Of a DNA stretch of 64,000 bases, positions 23,354 to 34,311 are shown piece after piece (position 1 is the stretch's first letter; each line of letters begins with the position of its first letter). Position numbers and translations under genes: made by a program. The stretch is from assembly GCF_963678635.1 (NCBI RefSeq), contig NC_087066.1, positions 58,794,312 through 58,858,311 on the forward strand. The letters run 5' to 3'. The DNA is from Symsagittifera roscoffensis (taxonomy: Eukaryota > Xenacoelomorpha > Acoela > Convolutidae). The notes beneath the pieces are model-generated. The model ran no database searches, was not told the DNA's origin, and worked only from the letters and a program-made list of their open reading frames with translations.

Positions 23354-23683
23354 TCAACTACTAAGATACAGCAAACCTTTCTGGGGAGTTCGCTCTCCAT
23401 CCTCCGTTCTGTTCACTGAAGTCGCCACTTCTTGACTCTGGCTCACTAAACTACGCTCATGCACTAACGAGGCGATGTGCATCAAAGTGCTCAGAACTGC
23501 TCTTTTACTGAAAGTTGTGTTCCCTATCTTATCTGGCAGGAGATTTGCGACATCTGGGGGTGGTGATGGATTGCGAGGAGCTTCGATTTGACACTGGTCG
23601 CCGTTGATCCCTTCGTATTCGGGAGTTTCTGTGCCATTTGGCTGTTCACTGGTTTGTCCATTTGTGTCCTGATTGCGCACCAT
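23354..23683 (-). CDS. Small protein or terminal exon, unrecognised
   Basis: An ATG at 23683 opens a 109-residue frame ending at 23354, with AATAAA about 10 bp after the stop. The N-terminal half is Asn/Gln/Glu/Pro-rich and looks disordered (ETPEYEG, RNPSPPPDV). Residues about 50-72 are better ordered (NLLPDKIGNTTFSKRAVLST, then LMHIASLV), like a short conserved helical motif. The composition differs clearly from neighbouring AT-rich noncoding DNA. I do not recognise the family. It could be a complete single-exon gene or the last exon of a longer one. It lies about 1 kb downstream of the C2H2 gene on the same strand. Confidence 0.5.
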   Translation of the reverse strand: MVRNQDTNGQTSEQPNGTETPEYEGINGDQCQIEAPRNPSPPPDVANLLPDKIGNTTFSKRAVLSTLMHIASLVHERSLVSQSQEVATSVNRTEDGERTPQKGLLYLSS

Positions 23684-23693
23684 TCTGTTCAAA

Positions 23694-24700
23694 ACTGGTC
23701 CATTTGACCAAAAACGATAAGAAATGAAGTCTTCACATTCTTCATTTTACCACAGAAAAAAGCCACACACTATCTCAGAATTTATGCACTTACTACTTGC
23801 ACTACTGAGCAAAGATCCTCCAATTGAACACAGATCTTGGATCTTCTAATCAAAAAGGACCACGTAGGCTTAGTATTATGGCTCAATGCGAACGAAGCAC
23901 TTCAGATTAAAATTTTTAAGACAGTTCTAGAAAACTAACTTCCAAACCTCTTTAAATTTCTCAATGCAAACTTGAACCTCAGACTACGGACTTAACTTTC
24001 TCAATGTTGGGAAAAAATAAGTGAAAAGATCTATATTTACAAATTATTTGATCACATAATTATTTGAAGTGAGATTTAAAATTGTAAACGACAATACAAA
24101 TTTCATTCTAGAGACTTACCAAATGCGATATAATAAGTGACGAGAGTTTTGATAGAAAAAAGATAGAACAAACCTCGTAAAAACGACGAGCTAATGTCAC
24201 ATTCAAATTCACAGCCACTGATTAACTTCAGCTGAGAATGAGACAGACCGTAAATAGGCAGGTGAGAAAAATGAATAACCAATTGGGGATTATTTTAATT
24301 TCTGAATCTACGATGAACATTTCACCACAACAGCAGACAATTTCACAAAACTTCAGATTAAGGCAAGCATCCGATATTTCTCAGTTTTCTCATAATGAGT
24401 TTTTTCGAAACCATACAAAAATGGTCTGCTTCTCTGCAAGTATAAATTTGGACTACTCATAGGTTTTCATTTTTACATAATTCGTATTAATTTATTTGTT
24501 TAGTAAAATGTTAGAATTAGATTTAAGCAAATTAAGAACTAAATTTAATCAATTTTAGAGATGAATTGAAATAAGTTATTATTGAATACGCATTAAATGG
24601 CTTTAAAAAACGACAGTTAAAAACTTAGCACTATTTAGTCTACAAACAGTTAACAATAGAATATAATTGATATAGAAAAGAATCCAAAAACTGTTTTAAA
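23694..24700. other. Noncoding stretch
   Basis: No gene is supported. It includes the probable 3' UTR of the C2H2 gene (minus-strand AATAAA near 24492). Confidence 0.4.
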
Positions 24701-27700
24701 TTACGTCGCTTCAATTTTGCAGTTTCCCTTGTCAGACACAGAGCTCGTGAGCCTTGGAGCAATATTAGGAGGCTTGGACGGTATGGAAACCTTCTCATCA
24801 ATGATGGTCTCAATGGTTGCTGTTGACCTTAAGCCCTTGACTACTAACTTCGCTACTGGTTCCGGTAATTTATGCACTAGGATGTAATGTCTCACGACAT
24901 TGGCGCCTCGATCTGAATTGTATGAACAGATTGAGCAGTTGATCCTCACTCTGTTTTGACGCTTCTTCGAGGGTGTGATTGAGTTGCGTGATACCATTCC
25001 CCCCACCCGTGGTCGGATCCTCTGCCGGGCAGACGCAGGTCCTATTATCTTTATAGATGGCACCTTGTTTGAATGGCTCGCAATGACAGAAACAGTGTAA
25101 GGGGCAGCTGCGGTGAGTTTCGGGGCTGGCTTTATGGTGGTTGGTTTCGGATCTGACGGTGGTTTGCATGGCGTCACAACTACAGTATCTCTCGTGACAT
25201 CATCGTTATTGAAAAGCTGGTCAATTATTGCTAAATTGTCTATTGCGTCGTTATTTGAGCCAGAGCTCGAACACGAGGGTTGATCGTCATCGGCTAAACT
25301 GAAGCTGCCATACGCTGAAGAGGTGATCGAATCTGCTGCCGCAGACGGAATGTCTAAAATATTGAATTAAAATGCAATGCAAATTATGTACTATACTTTT
25401 CCTGGTACCAGAATTAAATAAGCATTTAGTAATTACCGAGCAGCCACTAAGCCAAACGTAGCCAACCGACAGTTGGAGAAGAGTCATGAAAACAAACAAA
25501 AAAATGACTGGCAATATCAACTTTCGAACTTTGAAGAAAAACAAAAGCTTAACGCTCTTTGAATTTCTATATCAATTTATGATTGACACTTTTTTGATTA
25601 AATTAAACCAATTTGAGAAAACGGGATTAATAAGTAAAGCTTAGCTTTTATTTCGCTGGAAAATATGAAAATTAAATTCCACTTTCGAAACTAGATGTCG
25701 ATCAGGTTTTTGGTGACCTTTATACTTTCGCTGTTCGATAGTGCAGTTTGCCTTCTTTTTAACAAAAGAAATGAACTGAACTTAAAAAGAAAGCAAAAGT
25801 CTAACCGCGTAATTTGAGTAACTAAAAAGACGTAAAAAGTATCATCGCGACCTAGATAAGAGTCTGAACTACGTTGATCGATCCTTAAAACAAACTACGC
25901 GATCTAATCAAGTGATACTTCAATTCTTTCATTGGCAGCTAATAAAATACGAGTTGGAGTAATAATGAATTGAATGGAATACGAAGTGGAGTATCAATGA
26001 ATTGAACTGGAATTACGCCGATTCCTAAAAACCAGGAGAAAAAACGGCAAACAAAGCTATTCGAAAAATAACCAGGATATACTAAGCTAGGATTTTAATA
26101 GACGTAGTTAACCAAAAAATAAAGATATATATTAAAGATTTTTGAACTAAAAAGGTATTTAAGTTGCAGTCAATTTGTTTTGTGATAAAAACATAGCCAA
26201 CAGCCAGTTGTAAAAGAGTGCATGAATGCAAGAAAACAGAAAACTGACTTTTTTCAAAACTACAACTTGCGCATCAAAAAAATAGATGGCCTTCAAGCTA
26301 TTTGAATTGAAAGAACAATTAATGATTTGCTCTTTTTTGATAAAAATTTACCCAATTTGAGAAAACTGGATCAATTGGTTTTTTTGGTGGGTAATCTGAT
26401 AATTAAATTCTATTTTCGAAATTGGAAGTCTCGTCACCTTTACACTTTTGCTGTTCGATAGTGGAGTTTGCCTTCCTTTTAACATGGAAATGAGCTGAAC
26501 TTAAAAAGAAAACTTAAGTCATTTCGCCAAAAAGTAAATTTGAGCCTGAACAACTTTTAAGTCTTCCTTACAAAAATTATCACCACCTACTTAAAAATCA
26601 CCGACTCTTAAAAAAACAAGAGCAGACGCCCATTGAATGGAAAACGAAAACAAAAATGAAAGTAATTTTTTAGCCATTAAACTCTTAAACACAAAAGATA
26701 ATAAATTTTGAGTGAATTAAATTTAAAACTTAAGCAGCACAAATTAACCGAAAATTTTTTAAAAACTAAAATGAACTTATGCCCTTCAAACGACACAAAA
26801 TAAGATAAAAAAGCCGATAAAAACATAGCCGAAGCCATTTAGGCCTATCAAAACTTTTAAGCGAAAAAAAATGATAATAAACAAAGTCAGGGTTAGTAAA
26901 TTCACAAATTACAAGAGTAAATCAACAAGGAAAAATTCCTTTAAGTTTGGTATTGTTTTATAACATCCATTTGCGACCGACGAACCCTTAAAATTTTCTA
27001 CAGGCGCCAAATAGATTAATTTTGAAGGGAAGCGCTTGCCGAAGACACGCTAATTTTGGTCAATATTGGTTTCCCGTTTCCTCAAAATTTGCCAAATTAG
27101 TCTTTATAGTTTTCTGGGAGCGCTCGGAAAATCTACCTCTCTCGAAAAAATTCTAAATCTTCTAGATGAGTCTTCATAATTTTCTGGGAGAGCTCGGAAA
27201 ATCTTTCGAAAATCTACCTCCCTCGAAAAAATTATAGATCTGCTCCTGGGCCTAATTGTTTCGATGAATGGGGCTTTTTTACCAAAAATAAAATAGCTTA
27301 AAAAACCAAACCCCTGAAAAATCAAACTTGAGAGTTAACAATTTTATAAATTTTATACTGGAAAAACAAGGTAGCCAACCGACAGTTGGAAGTGTCAATA
27401 AACGCAAGGAAACAGAAAAAAAAATAAACGCCCTTGAAGCTTTTCGAATTTCAGAATCAATCGATTCAATCGGGAAATCTGAAATTTAAAATTCGCTTTG
27501 AAACTAGATGTCGCTCACAATTTTTATGCCATCAGATTTTTCGCAATTAGATTGCAATTTGCCATCCTTTTAGAAAATGAACTTGAACTGAACTTAAAAA
27601 AATCAAACCGCGAAAAATTAAATTTGGGTGTGAACCATTTGAGACATTTTCCTTTAAAAAATGAAAAACAAGCAGCCTGAATGAGTGATCTTTTAATTTG

Positions 27701-30700
27701 CTCAAAATGCCTAAATCAGACAAAACTTACAAAGTATCAACAAAGTTGGCAAAACTTGGGTGGACACCCTTTACGCCGAAATTAAATTAATTAAATGGCT
27801 TGCAATTATAGTAATCATAAAAAAAGAGGACATGTCGAAAAATAAGCAGACAAATGATGGTCCGAAAATATAATCAAAGCCAAACCTGACGGTTACCACG
27901 CGGTACGGTCAGATGACAGCCGAAACTTGATATCCGAACAAAGTATATGTCCTTTAAAACAAATTCCCTTGTAGCTCTGAGAATTTCACGATCAATTTAC
28001 ATCACGAAATACCCTTTAACCCAAATTACATCAGTCTTAAACGCTCGAAAGAGTAAAAAGCAGCCAGGAGAACGCACGAATCACGTGGTCTCTCAGGATT
28101 AGACACCAATGAAGGGTGATGAATACTGTCCCACTTTGGACAACAATCAAACAAAATTGACAAAACCATAGCCAGAACTGCCCAAAAACTGTCAACTGAA
28201 GAAATAGAACACGAACAGTAAGAACCATATAATGCATGCCGTCTGATACCTCTTGACAAAAACTCAGGAGTAAGGCCCATTGGAATTGTCGAAGTTTTTA
28301 AGAGATTGCTAGGCCACCCAATAGTGTCCGAAGAGTTGAGTTAATGATACTTGGTTCCAATTATCAGCTGCCTTGGAAAAAAACGTCATTGAGTACGCAA
28401 TTCATACTCTTTGAATGGACTTCGACAAATTCGCATCAGACACTATTCATAGACTCAGAAACCACTTTTAGTTCTCTTAATCGAAACTTATCGATAAAAA
28501 CACCAAAAAAAACTGCCCATCAAATTTAACAGCTCTCGAAAATTCCTACTCTTTGTTCATAAGAAAAAGATAATATCGAAAGCAACAACAAAATGTGAGC
28601 CATTAGCAATCATCGGATGCGAGCAGAGCTGCAAATTTCTCGATGAACAGCTCAATGACCACAAAAGCCTTTTACGCCAACAATCAAAACTCGCCAAGAT
28701 ATCGCCATTAAGTGTATATTCAAGCTAAACAAAAGGTGTTCAAGAAAGAAACCTAACATTTATTCAATAAGAACAACTCTAACTGTACGTGGAAGCCTTA
28801 AAAAGCGAAAAAAAAGAGCAACAGAAAATCTTTTACCAAAATACATTAGCCAAAACATAATTAGTCAGCAGCAAAAGTAAATAATTTCTCTGCCAGTTAA
28901 AATGGGCAACCTCAGCAACAAATTGCCCAAGACTCTAACTTGGGCAAACAGGTACCATGTCAACGGGCAAACGAAACATCACATATTATAGATGCCCACG
29001 ATTCACTAACAGCGCTCAAAAAAAGCAAAACACTTCTGCGAAAGCAAGAAAAAAAACAGGAAACCGAGAACGTAAAAACATAAGAACTCGAGTAAAAACC
29101 CAGCGAATCTATCAACTACGCCATGACCTTGGCCGTTGAATGCGTTGCCCTTGACTAAAAACAGTTTCAACCTGAGCAAATTTGAATTCGGAGACGGAAT
29201 TTACCTGCGATAAAGTAGAGAACTATATAACACTCCAACTACATGTGCATGCGGAAGCTCATTCAGCCCAATTCATACTCTTCGTTGCGCCAAAGGATGG
29301 TATACACATATTAGATACAACAAAATCAGAGATCCTAAAGCAAAAATGATGGACGATGTCTGCTTGGATGTCGAAACCTAGCCTAAGCTTCAGTCATTAA
29401 AAAAGCGAAAATTTTGTCAACAAAACAACTACCACTTATGATGAGGCTAGACATTAACCCAAAGGAATGTCTAGTCTGTGAAAATTTTGCCACGGTTCTT
29501 AAAGAATACAGGTACCATGAGTCAATCAAAAATTCGAAATACCAAAAAAGAAAATTAGATGTCGATCAAAGTCGATTTAACCCGATTATCTTCTCGTGCA
29601 TCATCGGCGGTGCAGCACCAAAAGCCACAGAAACGATATAGACTTGCTGAAAAACAAAGCGAGAACCGCCACGAAAGCTACTCTGAGACAATTAACTATA
29701 TCAGAACTAAGATCAGCTTTGCACTCCTCAGGAGTGCAATTTTATGCAACAGGGAATGCAAGTCAAAAGTTTCCTTGAAAATTCAATGAGTTTCATAGTA
29801 GAGGAACGATGACGTAAATGATGCATTCAGTTGACGACGATGCATTAAACGCTGAAAATTTTTGTGCATTTTTTGACATTTTCTAATGACTCGATTTAAT
29901 CATTCTAGTGCTCTGATGAATTTATATATAGCTGGTATGGCCATAACAGCTTGTTCACGGACCCTAATTTTACGGGAGGGCCTCTAGTTGGATTTAATGT
30001 TTTTTGCCCAAGACTTCAGCAGAACAGTCCTGTGAACAAGGTTTTCACGAAAAAGTCCACTGACCCGTTGTAAAACCCGTGCAAAATGCAAGGGTAAATA
30101 TTTCATGCAAGGAATTGCGTTTTAAGAAAATAAATTACCAGTAGAGTCGGATGGGAGAAACCGAATATCATCCTGCTCATCATCGAAGTTTTCCGTTTTT
30201 ATGTAGACAGGGCCATTGTCCTGAGATTCTAATCCCGGTAATGTGTGAAGCTGACAATCCCCTGATGATAACGAATATTCATTTTCCTGATCATCTTCTT
30301 CGGGAGGAAAAAGTGCACGAAATTCATCGCCGATAGAAGAAATTTGCTCATCAACGTTTGTCTCTGTGTAGATTCCAAATCCCTCGTTATTCTGGGATGA
30401 GCACAAGGGCGGAGTGACAGAAGTGTTGAATGCAGACTTAGAGTGGCCATCATTACTCGGGACCTGCACCCTTAACGGAGGGGCAGTACTTGGGTATACT
30501 TTTTGAGAATGGTTAAAATATACCCTGGATCCGTTTACAGGCTGTTTCAAACGTCCATTTGATATCTGGCTGTTGGCTATGTTCGTGGAATCTGGGCTCA
30601 AATCCATAACATTACCGCTATCACTTGATCCTGTAGCCGACATCAATTTGCTTGGATTATTCATTTCATCGTATGAAATGATATTCGTGATAGTTGGACA

Positions 30701-31048
30701 CAAACTGTCAGTTGGAGCATGCGATGTCATTGGAGCTTGCTCTTTTCGTGGTAGAACTTTTTGACCCGGGTTACATTTTCTTTTGGCAGGTCGGGCCAGA
30801 TCTGTATGATCGTAAGAAAAAGTACTAGGGTTCGGAGAGCAACCTGATTCTGCATTGTTTTTCGTTTCAATTATTGTCGATTGGGTATTCGGATTCACAG
30901 AATTGAAGCTCAAAGTCCCCATGCACTGATTGAGCAAACTATTCATAAGAAACAATTCTAAATTTTGCGATGAAATAGATGAAAGAACACTTCGATCCAG
31001 CGAAAGTGATACCTGAACACAATCAATGGGCACCTTAAAAGTTGCCAT
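24701..31048 (-). CDS. Single C2H2 zinc-finger protein, two exons
   Basis: Exon 1 (31054-30139; first ATG 31048) ends TCTACTG|GTAATT. Exon 2 (25353-24701) follows an acceptor ATATTTTAG|ACATTC. The split codon G|AC restores one open frame of 520 residues. Residues 1-25 are ordered (MATFKVPIDC, VSLSLDRSVL). Then come long Ser/Asn/Pro-rich segments and two acidic patches (PPEEDDQENE; NFDDEQDD). One finger lies near residues 443-464, C-x2-C-x12-H-x4-H (CSIC ... HYILVH), preceded by basic KKRQNR. This suggests a nuclear, DNA- or RNA-binding protein, but one finger is weak evidence and I do not recognise the family. An acceptor precedes the first ATG, so a 5' UTR exon or further coding exon lies upstream (right). 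Confidence 0.65.
25440..25820 (+). repeat. Dispersed repeat family B, copy 3
   Basis: Best-preserved copy: 'GTAGCCAACCGACAGTTGGA', 'CTTAACGCTCTTTGAATTTC', 'ATTTATGATTGACACTTTTTT', 'GTGACCTTTATACTTTCGCT' and 'GATAGTGCAGTTTGCCTTC'. Confidence 0.65.
26180..26560 (+). repeat. Dispersed repeat family B, copy 4
   Basis: Same order of blocks: 'ATAGCCAACAGCCAGTTG', 'TAAAAATTTACCCAATTTGA', 'CACCTTTACACTTTTGCTGT' and 'GTGGAGTTTGCCTTCCTTTT'. Confidence 0.65.
26970..27260 (-). mobile_element. hAT MITE fragment with internal duplication
   Basis: Contains the family blocks 'GGCGCCAAATAGATTAATTTTGAAGGG', 'CTCTCGAAAAAATTCTA' and 'ATAGATCTGCTCCTGG'. The segment 'TTTTCTGGGAG(C/A)GCTCGGAAAATCT' occurs twice (near 27110 and 27180), a roughly 72-bp internal duplication. 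Confidence 0.55.
27365..27650 (+). repeat. Dispersed repeat family B, copy 5 (shortened)
   Basis: Has 'GTAGCCAACCGACAGTTGGA' identical over 20 bases to copy 3, 'GCCCTTGAAGCTTTTCGAAT' and 'GAACTTGAACTGAACTTAAA'. The middle segment present in the other copies is missing. Confidence 0.6.
28030..29790 (+). pseudogene. Decayed reverse-transcriptase retroelement
   Basis: Fragments in three plus-strand frames line up in order with one retrotransposon polyprotein class. They are ARTAQKLSTEE and CRLIPLDKNSGVRPIG (28.15-28.3 kb), which are RT fingers, then TLFIDSETTFSSLNRNL (near 28.45 kb), the RT block around the first catalytic Asp. C-terminal pieces follow with CACGSSFSPIHTLRCAKG (near 29.26 kb; zinc-knuckle-like) and YIRTKISFALLRSAILC (near 29.7 kb). 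Many stops and frameshifts separate them, so the copy is long dead. The exact clade is not assigned. It lies antisense inside the C2H2 gene intron. Confidence 0.65.
29719..29739. repeat. 21-bp palindrome
   Basis: TTGCACTCCT and AGGAGTGCAA are exact reverse complements around one C. It lies within the decayed C-terminal coding part of the RT element, so it may be fortuitous. Confidence 0.4.
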
Positions 31049-31229
31049 GAACACCTAAAAGCGAGAATCAACCAATAAACCGAAATATCTGGTTACAAAA
31101 TAATAAGTAACGCGTTTTCTAGAAAAATTTAGAAAATTTTTTTTTTAGACATGCTTGTTATTCCTGATCATTGGCAACTAGCGTTTAACGCACCTTCGGT
31201 GCTTCGAAATTTTTCGACAACTCATGAAA

Positions 31230-32725
31230 AACCGCATAAATTGGAAACAACATCTGCAAACTTTTAGTGTACTCTGACTGCACTCAATTAAAGGGTTGGT
31301 AATTTCGAACTTTATTTTTTTTTAAATTCCTATTTTAAAAGCGTCATCTCGAAAACTTAATGGGCTTCTGGAGAAATTTGGAGGCCAGATTTGCAACCAC
31401 TGAGAATCCTTGAGAGCACCCTACTATAGGGTTAGGAATCCAAAATTTTTCAGATTTTTTTTTAAACCTAATTTTCCCGAAAAAAATTTAAAAAAAACGT
31501 CTTATCTCGGAAACTAAAAGGATTTGAGCATTCATATTAAGAGGCAAGATTTGAGACGCCTGGCTGTACGCTGACAAAAGGTTATATCTTCATCAAGTTA
31601 GTAATTTCAAATTTATTGAATTTCTTTGTAGATAAGTTCTTTGAAAAATTTTGAAAAAATCAAAAAACGTCACATCTCGGAAACTAAAAGCATTTGAGCA
31701 GTCGCGTTTAGCATTCGCATGTGGCAAGATTTGCAACTATTTAGAGTACCCTGACAACACCAAACTATAGCGTTGGGAATTTCGAAAAAATCACAAAAAA
31801 CGTCATATCTCGGAAACTAAAAGCATGAGCAGTCGCGTTTAGCATTCGCATGTGGCAAGATTGGCAATCTTTGAGATAACTCTGACAGGACCAAAGTACA
31901 GGGTTGGGAATTTCAGATTCTGCGGAAGAAAAATTAATATAAGTTTTTTTCTGAAAATTTTTTGAAAAATCACAAAAAAGTCATCTCTCGAAAACTACAA
32001 GGATTTGAACAGTCATATTTGGAAGCAAGATTGTAACTCCTTAGAGTATTCTGACAGCACCCAAATACAAGGTTGGGAATTTCAAATTTTGAGAATTGAT
32101 TGAAATTTTCTGAAAATTTTTGAAAAAATACAAAAAACGTCATATCTCGAAAACTACAAAGATTTGAGCAGTCATTTTTGGAGGCAAGATTCACAATCCT
32201 TGATAGTACTGACAGTACCCAACTACAGCGTTGTGGATTTCAGAATTTCAAAGAACAATAATAATTTAAGTTTTCTGAAAATTTTAGAAAAAAATCACAA
32301 AAAACGTCACATCTCGAAAACTACAATGAACTGAGCAGTCATATTTGGAGGCAAGATTCGCAATCTTTGAGATTACTCTGACAATACCCAACTACAGGAG
32401 TGGGAATTTCAGATTTTGCGAAAAAAAATTAATATAAGTTTTCTGAACATTTTTTGAAAAAATCACAAAAAACGTCATATCTCGAAAACTACAAGGATTT
32501 GAACAGGATTTGAACTCCAAGGATTTGGAGGCAAGATTTGTAACTCCTTAGAGTATTCTGACAGCACCCAATTACAAGGTTGGGAACTTCAAGTTTTGTA
32601 AATTATTTTATTTGAAATTTCTGAAAATTTTTGAAAAAATCTCAAAAATCGTCTTATCTCGTTAACTAAAATGATTCGGGCATTCAAAATTGGAGGCCAA
32701 ATTCGCAACCCCTAATTCGATATCG
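31230..32725. repeat. Degenerate satellite, about nine units of 130-170 bp
   Basis: Each unit contains, in order, 'TTGGGAATTTC', an A/T-rich 'GAAAATTTTTGAAAAAAT', 'CACAAAAAACGTCATATCTCG', 'AAAACTA', 'GGATTTGAGCAGTC', 'TTTGGAGGCAAGATT' and 'ACTCTGACA'. The 'GTTGGGAATTTC'-type block recurs near 31293, 31430, 31596, 31770, 31900, 32070, 32230, 32397 and 32577. Unit similarity is moderate and one unit is truncated. The short ORFs inside are by-products of the repeat. Confidence 0.8.
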
Positions 32726-33290
32726 GGCTGCTTAATTTAAACTCGTAAAGTAACCACTAAAATCAAATTGGAAAATCGAAAAAAAATTCTTAACCATTGC
32801 AATATACAATATAGCTTAAACATGCAAAAATAATACGTTGAAAAAGCTTAAACATGGCGAGATAGTGAAGCCCGTATTTAAATATATAATAGATAATAGA
32901 TTTAGTAAGAAACCTCATGATGCACAAAAATTACTAGAACACTTGAGTTAACATTTAAAAAGAAGGTCGAAAGTATCAAAGTAACCGAGGTTATTGTCAG
33001 GAGTCCCTTCATCACATTATCCAGTCAAAATCCTAGGAAATTTCTAGATATGGAAGAGTAAAGTATAATGTGCATAGAAGTAAAGAGAGTCAGATGGTTG
33101 GGAATCAAGCCAATCAGATTGAAAAAACAACACCTGTACAGAATAAACCGGAGTTGAAACGACTGACCTGACATGAGGCTACGGGTCTATCATATACTTA
33201 TATGATGCTGCACTTTTGTTTCCTTGGCTCTATAAATGAATAATTTCTTCGAAAATAGTTCTATCATTGATAGTGCCGAGTACACAGGCA
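32726..33290. other. Noncoding stretch
   Basis: AT-rich; no gene, RNA or repeat recognised. Confidence 0.4.
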
Positions 33291-33297
33291 GTGTTGA

Positions 33298-33477
33298 ATG
33301 TCAAAAATAGACGAAAAAATTGAAGATATCTGCCCAAACTGCAATAATCCCGGCCACACAACCCAGCACCTTTTCGATTGCGCGGCAAAGCCCACTGACT
33401 TGACGGTTGATACACTCTGGAAACAACCAGTGGAGGCATCCACTTTTCTCAGACTGGAAGACGACACAGAGATATAG
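33298..33477 (+). pseudogene. C-terminal remnant of a LINE ORF2
   Basis: A 59-codon frame reads CPNCNNPGHTTQHLFDC, then LWKQPVEASTFL and ends LEDDTEI before a TAG. The Cys/His cluster (C-x2-C-x5-H-x4-H-x4-C), followed by 'LW..P...A.FL', is the hallmark end of Jockey/CR1-type non-LTR retrotransposon ORF2. Upstream RT domains are absent, as expected for a 5'-truncated or rearranged copy. The overlapping longer ORFs in this spot are shadows. Confidence 0.65.
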
Positions 33478-34311
33478 CGGCTACAAACAACACACAGGCA
33501 GTGTTCGCAACCTGTATTGCGAGGGAGATTCTCAGCTTGAAAAAAACTACCTGCCCTGGGTTCCTCGGTACACGTGCGCAAGTTCTTTACAATCATTATT
33601 CAGAAACTCTCAATGCTATGGCCGGCGGCACCCTAAACTTCAAAAAAATTGGTTGAAAAGAAGATTTATATTATCTGAAGCTATCAAACTAATTTTTTGT
33701 CAGAAGAATCTTTGTGAATACGCGGTTGAAAGTAGATATAATCAGACATTTTTTTTCTTGTTGCTATTTACTTGTTACATTTTGACAACCCATTAAAATT
33801 TTTCCTCTGCCTTAGACGTATGCCCAGTTTGTATCTTAAATCTAGAATTTGTTTAGAGATTTGTTCTCTACAGATTGATTAAAAACTCTCTAGAAGCCCA
33901 TTAGGCGAAAAGATCTAAACTAGAAAGCTAGAAAGACTGAAATATAACACGACTATTTAAAACACTTGAACACAATTTTAAACTATTTGAAACCAGACTT
34001 TTCTCTACATAATTTAGGAAGCGTCTATATAATAGAAGCCAACTTCTTGATGAAAGCAATGTTGTTTTTTATTTGTGCACAATTGTGTAGAGATTTGTCG
34101 GGATTTGTGTTGGAGGCAAAATTGTACGAATTATCATAACCTTGTTAAAAGATAAAGACTGCCACAGGGCTAAACTGTTAAGAGTGCTCCCGCCAATTCA
34201 CACAGTGCCACACGTTCAAGTCGCCCTTAAGAGGGCGACCGTTGAGTTACACGGTTCATTTTCAGAGAAGCCCGCCGATTCCCACACGCAAATTGTGAAG
34301 TAAGCCCGCGC
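33478..34311. other. Noncoding stretch
   Basis: No gene is seen. A short inverted pair 'CCTTAAGAGGGCGACC' lies near 34227; otherwise featureless. Confidence 0.35.

Larger units (their letters stand above)
25354..30138 (-). other. Long intron of the C2H2 gene, filled with repeats
   Basis: A 4.8-kb intron inferred from matching splice sites and phase. It holds three family B repeats, a hAT MITE fragment and a decayed reverse-transcriptase element in the opposite orientation. Stretches between these show nothing else. Confidence 0.6.

Noticed and set aside
31230-32725. Regularly spaced repeats considered as a CRISPR array
   Set aside because: Units are 130-170 bp with no short identical repeat/unique spacer structure, and the context is animal DNA.
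33230-33796. ORFs of 69, 110 and 129 codons around the LINE remnant
   Set aside because: They are other-frame or antisense readings over the short ORF2 C-terminus at 33298-33477.
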